Assembly: GCA_030141605.1 (NCBI GenBank)
Contig: JAQGDQ010000033.1
Span: 498,001-558,000, forward strand
DNA: 60,000 bases
DNA from: Tubiluchus corallicola
Lineage: Eukaryota; Priapulida; Priapulimorpha; Priapulimorphida; Tubiluchidae
Direction: 5' to 3'
Below are positions 14,225-29,200 of the stretch, in pieces (position 1 is the stretch's first letter; every line of letters starts with the position of its first letter). The translations under genes and the position numbers were made by a program. A model generated the notes under the pieces. That model was given only the letters and a program-made list of their open reading frames with translations. It had not been told where the DNA came from and searched no databases.

Positions 14225-17200
14225 CCATATATAAGTAGATTATGATTAAATCTATTATTAATCATATATCTAGTTTAGAATAATAATCTGGGAATGTGTT
14301 GTTGATCATAAATATTGTATGAAACATACATATATAAAGATATAAACATTACCTTCATGTTTTCAAGACTGATATTTCGCTGTCGTCAATTAATTTTAGC
14401 GTGGTTTGTTTTGAAAAAAAAACTGTTGATTGAAATTGTAGGCTTGTAGCTGTATATGAAGCAAACGCTGACATTACATTTCTTATGCCATTTGCTTGGT
14501 CATTATCACACATAGTTACCAATAAACGTTTGCAAATTTGCTTTTTCTTACATAATAATTACCATCAATGGCAAATGTTGTAAGTACAATTTAATCGATT
14601 TGTTTGTGGCATTGCTGTAACGCCTGACGTCTTGGCAACTAATAATGATGAATGAATGACTGTCTTGAAGCTTGATCCTTAACCTTTTGCGAGTCTTTAG
14701 TTTTGAGATGGTGACTTACAGAAAAGATATATCCCCACTCGTAATTGTGATTTGAGTTTCTAAGGCGTATATGTGTGTGTGTGTGTGTGTGTGTGCGTGT
14801 GCGTTAGCGTGTGCGTGTGTGTGTTAAAATAATTACTACTGTCTTTTGAAATTTAAAGTGGTTTATAATTAAAAAACAAAGAAATAAAAAATTGCGTCAT
14901 AATTTCTATAAACAGAAGCCTCAACAATTCTTTGAAACTTAGCAAGTCTTCATAAAAAATACTCTTTGTCCGCTTTAAATAAGCTTACGTCATTATATTT
15001 TGCCCGTTAATCTTTAAGTCCTGCTTGATTTTATGCTAAAATCTTGTCATTACAGGAGTTTTATTATCAATAATCGCTTTTCAAGAAACATGTTTCCATA
15101 CAGGATAGTTAACCCCATCAGATTGAGACTTTAGGTTACTTTATTTACGTCTCCAAACGCATACATAATTTTAAATATATATTTATATAACAGCTTGACA
15201 TTATGCAGTAGCTATGCTGCGAGAGCTAGAACAATCATTCTATTAAGACATGCAAGCTTAACATTCATTCTATCTTTATGCTAAACTTGGGTTTCTTTTC
15301 CATTTGCTGCCTCCCAAACAATGGAATCGAATGTACCAGAAAGTTTTTGAATGTCAATTTCTAAGAACTGTGACTACTGAACTAGTACATCTTGTCGTAA
15401 TCACTGAGTTTATCCCGTTATTAACGGCCCTTCGCGTTACCATGGTAATACTCCGAAAGATACAGTTTAACGTCCTCCTGCTCTTTCCAGACTGAAGATA
15501 TTTTCGTCTTCTTTTTTGCAATTAAAGAATCTCGAAGCACTGCCTGTCATGTTGATCATGAGGTTAGTGTCATTACTCTTTTCATTAACCTCTGAAGCAC
15601 ACGGTGGTTGATATTTTTGTTCTAGCTAATCAGGGACGGGTACAAGGTGAGGTTTCCTTCAAAGAAACCGCGTTTCACACAAATGATAAGGTTGGGTCAT
15701 AAAGTAGCCAGATTAGACTTATGAAAATGCGTTTTGGACGGTGCCTACTGCCCAAGTAGCTTCCAGTGCCTTTGTAAAAGCTCTTAAAGTATGTTGGAGG
15801 ACATGTACGGATGTACGGTAAATTAGGTCAGACATATGTTGTTTTCAATTGTTATTTTTTACGTATAGGTGCATATAGGTTCTACATTCCTTATTACCAA
15901 ACTTCGCTTTTTCTTTAACTCCGCAGCTTGGCATTAATGTAATATTTAGATAAATCGTCAGTAGTTTGTCAGTTTTTGTTGAGATTAGGTTTGTTTGATG
16001 ATGTTGTGCTCCGTATCATTGGCAGAAAAATGTTTTCAAAGAAACTTCACAAAATTCAATTATAGTGGGCACTGGGGACAGAAGTTGATGTTGTAGATGT
16101 TACAAAAAATACTTTGAATCTGCATAGACGCTGTTAACTAATTCAATTTCCTATTAAACACAATTTTTAACAAGCTTTTGTTTTTTATTATTCTAGTCAT
16201 CACCCCAGACATGGACATACATATTGTCGCTGGCAACACCATTAATATAACATGCAAGCCAAAGGAAAATCTGGTTGATATGTATGACAACAATGTCCCC
16301 TACTTCAAAAAGGTGCGTGATGATGACTGGGAAGTATTAATGAAGGAAAACAGTTCTTATGTGTCAATGATTGGACCACATCATGCTATGTTTTTGAAGA
16401 CAAATGCGAGTATTTACGACTCAGCGAGGTACACTTGCTATTATCCTTCGGATAGTCATGATCAAGATCTTTTTCTCGCTGCTAGAGATGTCATGGTCGA
16501 CGGTAAGTTATATCTGCAATATTCTGGTATGATCGAAATTAAAGAAATCATCTGTATTGTGTTGTAAAATCAGTGATACATGTGGGTACTGTAGTTGGGT
16601 ATTGGGACATGAATCATACATTTTTGTATTTAAAACACATGACAGTTTTCAAAGAGCTGTGTTTGTTAGGGTGAATCAAAAATATTTTATTGCGAGACAA
16701 CGAACGATGCTGCCTTTTCGAATTTAGAATTTTGAAGATGTTTTTTCTTATCCAGTTTAGTTTTTCTTTGGCCCTCAGTTTAATCTGACATCAGTCAGTC
16801 AGATTCAGGAAGAATTTTAGTTTAGTCATGAATGAGGATCATTACAGCTTGCTTAAGTATGTCATAATGTCCTACTTGAGATATTTCATGAAGTGGAAGG
16901 AGAAATAAAAAAGTAAGTATGGAAGTAGAGGGAGGATGGAGTAAATTTTGCAGTTTGTTCTGGATTAGAATAGTTGATTCACAGCTGCTTATTATAAATT
17001 AGTTTTTTCATGGGCTTTTTAAAGGAAACGCCAAGCTTTCTGAGAAGTTGGGCTTATTTCAATGTTTGTAAAAAATGCTAGAAGAATTTGACAATAAAAG
17101 TTGATAGTCACAACATGTATTTAGTGAAGTCCATTTCACGCTTGGGCGTTCCCATTTGACCAGTCTTCCGTCGTTCGCCAGTTGAAGAAAAGCAGCACAC

Positions 17201-20200
17201 TGCCAATTTCTGTTTTTACAATAATAAGATACCAAATCTTGTGATATTTTGCATGAATGTCAGACTTAACCTTAGCTGTAGAACTTTGAATTAGTTCAAG
17301 CAGTGCGCGCTTACAAAAAGTCGTGAAGTCCACCAGTTAGGTCATAATTTTCAAGTGAATGGCAGCTAGTAATGTGCCTATAAATTTGGATGCAGCGGTA
17401 GTATAAATTAACTTTATACTTTATAGACAGTTTCTTGCAAATTTACTTTTCTAAGTTTTAATTTCCAGAAAATTTTTTCCTGGAACCGTTCCAGAAAATG
17501 TAATGTTAGATCATGCGAAATAAAAAGTAGTTTATTTTAACTACGTGTATTGATTAATACTGAATATATGATAAAAATTTGATCAACTCGTTAAGGTAAG
17601 AAAGTAGATTTGTAACGTCAGAACGATTATACGCGAATCATGTTGTTCTTTGCTTGCATATACAGAATTGTGAGTAACGTGGCATCTGATTGGCTACTGA
17701 AGTGAAACAATGGCAAGCCTGGCAACTGATTAGTCAGGTGACTGTATAGGAATCTCACTTTGGACAGTTCCTTTCACTGCTACGCCGAATTATTTTGTTG
17801 ATTTAGGGAGGATGTACATGTATCTGATTGCAACTGTGACACTGCTGTCTGTTCACTGTTTCATCTCAGTGGATTATTTTAAAAATGAACTAGGTTCCGG
17901 TCCTGTTATAAAAGAACCTGTAAAAAATTTTGTGAAGAAACATAATTTATTGGGCAAATTTAGACTCCAACATAATGCTCGGTGTTTGGATTTCTATATT
18001 GTTTATTAAATTTGAGGTGATTGTAAGGCAAATGATACAATGCAAATTGATTCTGATGTAACGCTAAAATGAGTTCCAATGTGCCAACTATCAACATGAG
18101 AGAGAGAGAGAGTAGTGTATTCAGAAAGAGAGAGGGAGAGGAGAGGGAGAGAGAGAGGGGGGATAAAGCCGGGAGAGAAAAAAACAGATGAGGGAGAGAA
18201 GGAGTGAGGAAGAGAGGGAAAGGATGAGAGAGGGCAAGAAGGGAAGAAAGTAGAGAGGGAGAGACAAACAGAAAAAACCGAAGGCGTTATCCTACTAAAA
18301 TAGCAGATCTTGCAACTAAAAATGCAACCGCGATTATACAACAGTATAAGCTCACCCGATTCAAAAACATGAGCAGATACCTCTTACAGACCTACCGCAA
18401 ATTAATTTCTGAATTCTGTATTCCTCTAGATATGTATTAATATCTTCACGTTTCTAAGGGTGATTTCAGGGTGATTTTTGTAAAAAAATGTAAATATAAT
18501 GGAGCAGTTGTAATATTTTGGTAATTAGACCTTCTAATCCCTTCATCTTGTTTATAGCATTCATATGAATAAATTCCGAGTAGTTTCCTCGAAGTGCAAG
18601 ACAGAGCGGAAAACTGATGAAAATTAATCTTGTCTTTCCCGAACCTTTCCTTAGTTGCTGCAATATTTCTGATGTGTTTAAAACAGCGAGCGATTGCAGT
18701 TTAACAGCCTCTGCGTTTTGCTAACGACTTGACATTTGTCTGCGCGTTTAATGCCCGCCTTCATGAGCGTCGTCCTATCTTAATACTCCTCAACCAATAT
18801 GCAGTAAATCTTGCTTACAAAAACGCATCGCCAAGCCCACATAGAAGCAAATATCCGCGGCCACTAATTAAAATGAGCTGAGCGGTAAATTTCATTTTCA
18901 ATTATTCACCAGTGAAGCCATGTAAAGTTGGAGTTTTATGATTCGGCTCGCCAGACTGTGGCGTCGGTGCTTCGAGGTCGGTGCATAGCATTACATGCCT
19001 GCTGCATCGTTGTTAACCTCTGACAGAAGCCATCAAAAGCTGAGCCATTTACGTGCAAAGGCGGCTCCAAATCACAATCAAGCGTGTCTGCTGAGCCATT
19101 TACGTAGGAAGGCAGCTCCAAGTCAGAAACTAATAAGGCTAGCCAGCCACTGTCCAAAATAATTCATTACGTCAACGTGCGGCTCAGAGTTGATGCCAAA
19201 AAGTACGGACTGGCATATTTCAATTTCAATTTATTGCTCACATACATAAATATAAAGTACATTGGCAAAACACAGTACAATACATACATGTCAAATAGTG
19301 CATGCATATAAAGTTAATTCATAAAAGCTTTGTGCAAAAGGTTATTTTCAGTGTTAGTAGTAACATTAATTAACATTTTTGCTATAATTTGTATTACATA
19401 GATAAGTTAGTTAACTAATTAAATAGAAGTGCATTGATATAAAATCACAGTTAAATGTTGTAGTTAAATATGATATAATTTTAGAACATAAAAATGGAAA
19501 CTGGTACAGTTAACGTATCATAGTCTTAGTAAATAAGAATGAAGGTTACAGTAGTAGTGGTGGTGGTGGTGGTGATGATGGTGTTGGTGTTGGTAAGTGG
19601 TGATGGCACCACATTGACAGCACAGTGGAGGCAGTTGTAGTGGAGATAATACTGGCGTGCGAAAAGCAACAAATTATGCAAAATTGAACGTGAAATCTCA
19701 AAATTGTTTCAACTTTGTCCTCTCAAAATTTAAAATGACTTACATCTAATATCACGAAGTAAAAGATCACCAAAATTTGCAATCCCATCGCAGGTCCTTA
19801 CAACCACATTTTTCTAAATTGAATTTAAGAGTGAGTTGTTTTTGTTGAAAGTTCAACAAGAAGAAGACATTTATCGGTAATTCTATACCACTGTTTGTGT
19901 AATGCAGAACAAAATTATTTAAATTAACTAATGAATTCAGATAAATTTTCCGAAAATGGAAACTGTTATAATTTTTTTGGATATTAAGGGCAGTTAGAGA
20001 CAGTATGAAAATGTTATTTTATTTTCTTGTTTCAGCTTTGCCCAAGGAAGCGGCGAACGTCACGTTCCAATCCTGGAATGGTCAAGATATAACAATAAGA
20101 TGGGAACCTGATCCATTACAACCTTCAAACAATTACACTGTTTCTATGAAGCATTCGTAAGTCATTTGTATTTTGATAGTTTTAGTTATTAACCAGTACT

Positions 20201-23200
20201 TATTATATACGTGTACCTCATTATTATTGTAAATTAGGCTGTTAAAGTAAGTAATTATTCTTCTATTGTTAGAATCTATAGGTATACTGTTTAGCTCAGG
20301 AATTAACTTTCGTTAGTTCAATAATAATTTTAGTAGATAGCAACACCAACGCTGCAAACAGTGCTAACAGTAATATACAAGATGAAATAGTACAAACTAA
20401 TGTACATATTTAACTCAGTTTATGTGATGTAAATCCATTAGTTCTTTTACATAATAAACTACATAAGTGTGAGAAATCAATGCTGCCTGTTAATGAGCAT
20501 TGACCAAGATACGAAATGGATAGTCCTATGTTCGCCAGCCTATTTATTCAGCTTGAGAGCAGAGACGCCAATATTTAACATTGAAAATTTTCTCTGTGTG
20601 GGTGTGCATTTCCCTCCTGAATCACATGGTCGCTCTGTCGGCTTGCGTGTTGTGAACTTGTGATGAATAATTTTCCAAATTGCGCTTATGTTTGATACTA
20701 ATTCAAACCTTTGATGTGTTTATCGTCTCTGACTGTACACAACGTTTAAGAAATTACGACTCAGCTGTTGGTACATTCGAATTGAGTGAATCAGAAAATT
20801 AATTACTTTCACACGCCAGGGTAAACACCCAGGTTCAGTTTCTCACTGATGAATGGATACAGTGCTTCGGGATGTCTTTGAGAAACTGTGTAAAGTGACT
20901 CAAGTCTCAATTCACAAATCCATTATACTAGTGAAGACATTACATATTTTTTACTTCTACTGTAGACTGTAGCTAAACCACCTATTTTTGGAGCAGCAAC
21001 AGTATAAAAATTGTATTTGCTCAAATTGTCTTTGTCTTTTTATTAGTACTTTCATTAATCTAAATAATATACAAAAAGTGATTGGCTTTTTGTGAATGTT
21101 TCTTTTCAATTTTGTGCTTTATTGCATCCCTCTTGACTTCTTTTTGTTCTCTTGTCCCAGGTATTCATTGTCTGGAGCTACATAAAAGTTCACAGCCTTT
21201 AGGGCATCAGTTTCTTATTGTCATGAGGTGTCATGAACTGAACTGTTTAGTGACTAGTTTTTAGTGTTTTTCTTTATGATAGATACAGATTCAGCAACTT
21301 GTTGTGGCTTGTACAGTAGATAACGTTAAAAAGCCAGAAACTGTTTAAGACCTCAGACTGTATCCGGCATGATACCTTTCTCTGCTGCAATAAAAATAGA
21401 GTAATTTTTGGTCAGGACGCTAATGAACACCTAATTATTTCCCTCATTTTAATAATTTCCAATCTGGTAGTTAGGTAAAGTCGTTTTGTCTTATGCCTTT
21501 TTTCTCTATTAATAAAAAGTTCTCTTTTTCTGGTCTTAATAGGTGACCAATAGAATGGGTCATCTACTTGCAAAATTCACTTAGTGTAAACTGAAAATTA
21601 TTCTAGCTATTTGTCATGTGTTTGTCAATTTGTAACCAATGGTTTACATGATTGACTCATTGATTAATACATGTAATGGATATAATAGCTAGATATATAA
21701 GCTAAAGTGGAATGGTATTCATGAATTTGTAAGCTTTGGAAGTGTCTTACAAATTGTATGTATATACTTCTTTTTGTAGGAACACTTGTTTTTCATGATG
21801 TGTGCTTGGATAATTAAGCAATGCCAACTCTGGTTATTAAATGGATAGGTGGCCATTACACATAGAGAATTTGCGTGTTTGCGAAAGGGCATAGTGACAT
21901 CCCAATCCAACTCACAAAAGCATTACAAAATATAAGAGTCTGAAAAATGTTTGCACCTTCACACTGCCTTTACAGCTATGAATTGCTTCTGTTAGTTCAA
22001 ATGCCTCATCTTAGAGACTTAGATTTAGAGGCATATTCTTGACAGTTATTTTATTCCTACCACAAGTAGCCAGTTAGTAGTAGTAGGACAACTGTTAAAC
22101 ATTGGCTTACATTAGGCGAAATTGTGTAAAAAAACATAGAATTATTTCTTTTTTTTGTATTTTTAGTTTCAGCGCTAGGGGCTTGGGCTTAAATCATGTT
22201 GTGCCATGCCCTGATTACCACTCTAAGGGAAAAAATAGTTGCCATTATAATATCACGTTCGTATATCCTGATTTTGGGAAAGAAGTGTTTGTTCGTGTTT
22301 CTAATCTAGCGGGTGTAAAAGAAACACGATATGACCTTTCTCCTTATTCTTACAGTAAGTATAGATACTGTTTTTTGTTAGTAATAAAATGTATTGAAGT
22401 AATTGTAATTAATTGAGTCATACTAACTTACTTATTAACTATAATCTTATTTATATGTTCATGAGTTTCCAGTGAATGACAATGAATTGAGATCATTCAA
22501 ATGTTGAAATTGACATGAAATGTTTATCTTTTTCCAAAAATATTTGAGTTTGCTAATCATTAATTACTTAATATAATGCAGTGCTTGGTTGTTACATAAC
22601 ATAACACAACATAGTTGCGTTAGGCTGTACTTTGTCTATCTTTTTATTGTAAGTCTTTTTATATGTATTTGCCTTAAAAAATTCTTCTCAACATTTGACA
22701 AATGGTGACTATTGTATTTAATGAAGAATTAGTTTATTTATTTATTTATTTATTTAAGGAAAGTTTGCAGCCTTGATATGAAATAGGTGTACGTATTAGA
22801 CCAGATGGCAAAGGGCATCGCTTAAAAGTAAAGTGGCGCCTTAATTAAATGGGCATTGGTAAACGAGCATGAATGTTAATTTTGGTGGCATTTTTCATAC
22901 TAATTTGTATTTATTAGCGCTGTGAACATTTTCACGTTTTGTGCAGTTATGCCAGCAAAACCCAAAGTCTTGGAGCTTATTGTTGTGAATAGCACCACAT
23001 TAAATGTGACTTGGACGCTGGAAACCGATATGCTGGTTTACGACATTCAGTCTCTTCTATGGTACGAGATTAGATATTATCAGCTGGATTATGAAAATGC
23101 AACTGAGTCTATTATTCAGGTAAGAAATGCTTGCTTTGCTGTTTATCAGTTTGTCCTGCATGTACTTTAAAGCAATAAAATAAAAAATTGTAGTACTTAG

Positions 23201-26200
23201 ATAAAGATAGTTTCAAAGACATTTGCTATATAAAAATGTCATTAAAATAGACAAAGTTACTGAACGTATTACTCTTAGCAGCAAAGTGCAAAATAGCTAG
23301 ATTCATGCCAAAAAACTGACGAGTTCATTCATTTTATTCACAAAATATGCTGCTCATATGAATTTTCATTATGTATTTGTTTGTAAACACTTTCCTAGCT
23401 AGTAACACACTTATTGTGTTGATGGTTATGGAAGGACTAGAACCTGCCTCATTATCCAAGATAATCCTTCAAGATAATGTGGTGACTTACCCATATTTAG
23501 ATGCACATACAGTTTTCCTTAATGACGTACTAATGACGTACTGATGCACTAATGCACAACTTCAGTATGCAATTATAAGTCAAAATGATTACTATTGAAC
23601 TATTACAATTGCCAGCTATTATTCTTGAAATAAATGCTTCTACATTGTTTATGTATCCTTTGAGTCTGTACAAATGTACTATTAGTGCATTTGCATGCAA
23701 AGTAATAGTCTTTATATTGTGTTTGTAGAATTCATTTGTTGAATGCAGGACACTTTGTCCTATTAGCCAAAAATCACCAGCCACTTGCTGTCAATTACTG
23801 AGTTATAAACCTTTAAAGCGGCACACACATTAGCTGTATAAATTGTTATAAAGCAATATTAACATTCGCAAAAGGTACTTTTATGGAACAACGCAGACTT
23901 AGAGGCGTAATAAAATGTCCAGGAGTGAAGTTGCATCGCCTAAAGTTATCACCTGTCCTATGAGTTGTTTGAATACAGTAATAAAAACATACTAATATGG
24001 TAATTGCATGCTCTTGCTGACGTGTACCCAAATACATAAATGTATTGTCATAGTGTGTTAATGTTTAATGGAAAGGTGATGCAGTCATGACGACATTTAT
24101 TAATTTTGAAACATTAGTTGTTTAAAAGCATTAAAGGTCTACATGATTCTGCTTGGTTTGCAGTTCATAAAAAACCGAAATGTCTTTTAAGCGATATGTA
24201 ATGTTTAAATTTTGTTTAAATTTTTTTCGTCGTTTCTGCTAACACACGTGGCCTGAAACAACATACTAGTAATCAATAATTACGTACACTTTCCTGTAGT
24301 CTTTGCCATTATATGAGGTCGATTTCGTTAATTCATTAGTTATTGTAAGCTAAAAGCAAACACCCCAAAAAGTGTATTACTTTGTTATTCAATCAGAAAC
24401 TATTCTGAAATAAGCATTATTTTTGTTTTGCCGTAAAGAGACTAATTTTGTATTTCAATAACGTTTTTTTTATGCAGGAAAGTAATATCAGGCGAATTCT
24501 GTTGATGAACTTAAATCCCTATTCGAATTACTTTGTTTCTTTGCGTTACAAATATAATGACACTACAGGCTATTGGAGTGAGCTGATATCCAACCAAACT
24601 ACAACAAGCCCAGACAGTATGTTTATTATTTTATAAGTAATAGTGTAAAATCTGTTGGCCTTGCTTGCAATATGGTTAACCGTTTGAGAAAACAAAAAAT
24701 AGGTAAAGTACGTGCTTTTTATTCGCTAAAATTATTTTTTTAATAACTTTAATATGTCTGTTATCAGTACAAATTACTTCATCATTAAAAGTTTATTTAT
24801 AAGTTTCCATTATTATAATATAAGTATAAGAATTTATAGTAAATAAGAGACTTAGAAAAAATACTGTTTGATTACCTATGACTTTCCAGCTTATCATGTA
24901 AATGTAAGATTTAGGTCTTGTCTTAAAATATTCGTTTTTACTTATAATTTTAGTACCGTATGGGGAGGCAGCCATGACACTTGGCAGTTTTACCGAAATG
25001 TTAAGTCCGGGAAACCTTAGAGCATTGAAGATTTACTGGAAGGCAAGTACCAGTTTGCTAAAGTTTCAATAAAACCCAATTTCCCCCACCCTGTTGGGAC
25101 CTGTGGTAAAGATGGTGGTGCCAGTACAATCAACATAATGCATCTATGATTGACTTTATTTCTTTATAATCTACCGAGAGTCTCTGTTTGTTCTTTGCTT
25201 ATTACATTATAAGATTTCTGTTCTGCTAATGATTTAGTGTCTGCTAATAATTATACTGTGGCAATAATTTCTAATTAAATATTTTATTTCACCAGTCCTT
25301 GCCAGAGTATTCACAAAATGGCAGAACGTTCTTCTATGCAATATCTTGGACGTCAAGCTGCACAAGAACTGCACAAGATGATACCACAAAAGACACGTTT
25401 TATGAGATTATTAATGCTGAGCGGGATTGTGAATACCGATTCACGGTGACACCAACAAATGAGAAAGGACAATCGATTTCACCAACTAGACAAGTGATAT
25501 TTCCATCTTCCCAATGTATGTTGTTTATTTTGTTTAAAAAGACAGTGACTTTTTACTAGACAGACTTCCATTGTCTTTTCACCATCTTATGTAGTAGAGA
25601 GTGTGCTTGAAATTAGTATGCACTTGTATTTACCATCTTATAAATGCATTTACTTAAATGGCTTGCCAAGCAAATTGGACAGCCCTAGATACTGAACTTT
25701 CGTGTATTATTATTTTTATTTCATGTTTGCACTGTTGTTGTGGTTTTTTGATATCAATGTTGTGTTTTTAATAACTGTTTACTTTGCAGCACCAAAATCA
25801 GTTCTGGTTCCTACTGCCGTGTATGATGATGTGAAGGCCACATATACAGTAACTTGGGAGCCATCACCATCGACAACAGTTATGACATATACAGTATTTT
25901 GGTGTGAAGAAGCTCCTTTATCAGGTATTTAAACTATGTTGTCAAGATTGTGTAGTGTGAATGTGCCGCAATTTATTTTACCACATCTGCAGTTTTATGG
26001 TTATATATTTTATACATTTATAAAAGGCATATACAGGCAGCTGGATTTAGCTTTACTAATGCGTGTAACTTTATTGTTTATAGCACAATTTCATAAGTTT
26101 TACCTTTTTTTGGTAAACAGTACAGTACACCTTACCTACAGTACACCTTTGTTTTTTTTTGGTACAGATTCCGAATGCCAGAGTGACATTAGTTGGGAAG

Positions 26201-29200
26201 TAGTTGGCTCAAACACAACTTTTTGGCAGAGAAAGATACTCAGTAAAAGTGTTATAATGTTTTGGGTATCTGCTAATGCTGGCGGTTTCGGAATGGACAA
26301 ACCTTCGAGTGGAATGGAAAAATGCCCTTGTGTTTTTGACATTAATGGAGGTATAGCACAGTCTTGTCATTGTCGCAACCAGGTCTTTTAATACATGTGT
26401 TATTAGTCATACTTTTCATTGAAATGAAGGATAAATTCCTGAATCCTTTCTACCATTTTTGTTGAATTTACAGTAGTCTTAAATCTACTCCTTTACCTTG
26501 ATTATAAGCAAAATCAGCTGCTGTAGTAGAGTCATATATTTTTGCAATTTTACAGTTCCAGCTGTGGCACCCATGATGTTAAATGAGAGTGATGCAACTT
26601 CAACCAGCTTGACGATACACTGGATAAAGATAGAAAACTGTAAGGATGCTGGGGGAAAAATTGAAGGCTATTATGTCTATTACTGCAAAGTCGATGATGG
26701 CTGCAATGGTAAAGCTTTATTTTATGTTCTAAAGCTTTAAATGTGAAACTAGCATAACATTTTTTCACTGCGATGAAAGCTACAGTTACATTTCTACGTT
26801 AGGTAGTTATTAATATATTAGCAGTTTTCTATACAGAATATGTTAAACTGAATTTTGTTTAATTTTCAGAACTGGATATGCCAACCTGGCACAATCTAAG
26901 TGTTCCTCACATAAATACATTATCTGCTACAATAAAAAACTTGGACAAAAGCAGTTTGTATAGATTTTATGTGCTGGCATATACACGCGAAGGAGTCGGA
27001 AACGTAATACCTGAACCCATGACAAGAGCTACAAGAGCATCAAGTTAGTAGCATTTATGTAAACTATTATCATTGGAACAATCTGAGTGAATTATTCCTC
27101 GAAGAAATGAATTGAGCATTTGAAGTACCGTAGTTTAATGTAATTGTTTTTAAAAAGTCCTAATAATTATTAGTTAGTTGGTACTAGTCTATGATAAAAT
27201 TTAACAACTGGAGGACTTCTGTAACATATTTTGTAGAAAATAGTTAATAAAAAAATTCACTTTTAAAGATACAGCAAAAATCATTAGTGACAAGTTAAGT
27301 TCTGTTTTTTTTGCTTTAAAACTTGCTGTCATTTATTCTGTTTTAAGTTCATTGCAGCATGCACTGTACTGATTTACTTTGCTGTTTACAAAAAGATGCT
27401 TTATAAGTTAGCTTTATTTAAAATCTAAATCTGTGGTTGAAAACAATTTTAACAAAATGATCATTTTGAGAGAGGGCAACAAACGGTCAGCCTATAAACC
27501 TTAACAGCACAAAGAAATATTATAATGAGAGAAATCGTCTAATACGTGGCTGCTCATTTTGAATTACAGTCTTTGTCTTCAATAATTATTTTATATCCTT
27601 TCAGGTTATTATTATTACCGGAAAATTATATTTAAGAGAGGCTGATGTGTTTATGATATTGTGCAGTGATTTTTGGCGGCTTGCTTCACGTGAAATTTGT
27701 TTAAGGAAACTGAAATTCTTGTCTTGTGCACACTTTCCACTTATATGTACTTTTCCAAAATGTGTGAGATTCTAATTGGATTGATCAAGACCTTCAGCTT
27801 TAGTTGTGTTGATAATCTTCCTTTGACTGCATTTGAATCCTCAGATAAGAATCCTGGCACCTGCGTACATACGTGATTATTTTTTGCAATGCCGTTGTTA
27901 ATCTGGAGCCTGCAGTATTTTCTAACAAATAGCCCGATCTAAATCTCCATTTGATATTGATCTTTTCTGAGATTTCTAGTTGCACAGGAAAAGGCTCATT
28001 ATCTGAAGCCAGCTCACTTTAAGGTGTAGTAAGATGGTGTAGCAGAAACTGAGAATTGTCATATAGATTTCTGAAATGTTTTACTCACGAAGATACATCA
28101 CTAGGGTTTATAATTTGTAATGTAAATGGTTGGAAAATACAAATGTTAATATTCATTTGATTTACAGGTATACTTGGCATTTTCTTAAATGTCATGACCT
28201 TCACTAAGAAAAACATCTAATGGTTTACGTACCATATCTTTAGTCACCGTGTTTGCAAACATTCTCTCCATAAGTCTGACTCAGCTTAAATAAGCAAGCA
28301 TGAGAATTTATTTATTAGTGATTTTCAAATCACAAGACACACATTAGTGGTCTTGTACTTTTTGGATTTTCTTTTGTAATTCTTAGAACATTTGTAAAAA
28401 TGCTATTTTAATAATGAGCTTGTCTTCGTAATTTGTAGCTTTTTTGAAAATGCCTACTTAATCACCAGAATTTAGCACGTTTAACCCTTTCACTACAGAA
28501 AGCGGCACACTGCCTTCTACTTTTTTTCTTGTAATGAACGGAAGGCGGCAGACTGTCGTCCGAGCTCAACACTAAGCGCAGTTACCCAGGTGTGTTTATT
28601 TTACTGCTACAGCCATGCAAAAACATAGAAAACTTTAACAGCCGTGGGATTTTAGTTACTTCGCAACAGGTAATGCTAACCAGCCAATCAGCAACTGAAG
28701 CCAGGTGCATTCCATAATACTGTACTGTATAGTATGTTCTCATGCAAAATTGCTTGTTGATAGTTGGTGAAATGTATGTTTAGTTAATTGTTCTGCATTC
28801 TTATAAAATAATTGCATATTATTGATTAGTAATATGACTTTTGTGAAAATTGGCTTCTAAATATATGTATATGCTTATTTGTGTGTGGGTGTGCACCTGC
28901 GTGCGTGCAGGAGTGCATGTATGTGTGCGCGGATGTGTGTGCATGTGCACAAATAAAACTAATATTCAATATTAGTGTTTACTAACAGATGACTATTTGT
29001 TTATGTATAAGATTCTGTTGTAGTAACACACCAAGAGAAGTTATTGTCAAATATGCAAATCATATCGGCCCTGTCAAAAAGCAATTATGTAGTGAAAGGG
29101 TTAATGAATATTATCTTTTTAAGCTAATCATATTTATATGGCATCTTTACATTTTTTTGTTTTAGTTCCAGATGGGCCGCCTGAGAATGTGACTGTTACT

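Larger units (their letters stand above)
10745..16196 (+). other. dome-like intron 1 (5.45 kb)
   Basis: Contains a two-copy 57-base minisatellite (11022), a TTG run (11137), an imperfect DR1 nuclear-receptor-like site (11657), TA/GATA repeats (14130-14222) and a GT microsatellite (14771). No coding exon is supported within it. Confidence 0.7.
16503..20035 (+). other. dome-like intron 2 (3.5 kb)
   Basis: Contains a long purine (GA) tract (18097-18279), a GC-richer two-copy repeat (19039-19130) and a GGT run (19553-19592). No coding exon is supported. Confidence 0.7.
27044..29165 (+). other. dome-like intron 12, hosting a piggyBac-type MITE
   Basis: 2.1-kb intron. The first 1.4 kb shows nothing recognisable; 28485-29100 is a non-autonomous DNA transposon that ends 65 bases before exon 13. 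Confidence 0.75.

Noticed and set aside
7390-16043. TTCNNNGAA STAT-type sites (for example 7390, 12258, 15658, 16035) that could mean autoregulation
   Set aside because: The motif is short and expected many times in 60 kb of AT-rich DNA. The three or so in intron 1 are not clearly above chance, although Drosophila dome is known to respond to JAK/STAT.
18006-18341. Minus-strand frame rich in Ser, Leu and Pro
   Set aside because: Produced entirely by the GA-rich purine tract at 18097-18279.
25936-26167. Open frame continuous with exon 10, upstream of its acceptor
   Set aside because: The upstream part is intron: a pyrimidine-rich tract and acceptor end at 26167, and the FNIII fold joins exon 9 to 26168 in phase 1.
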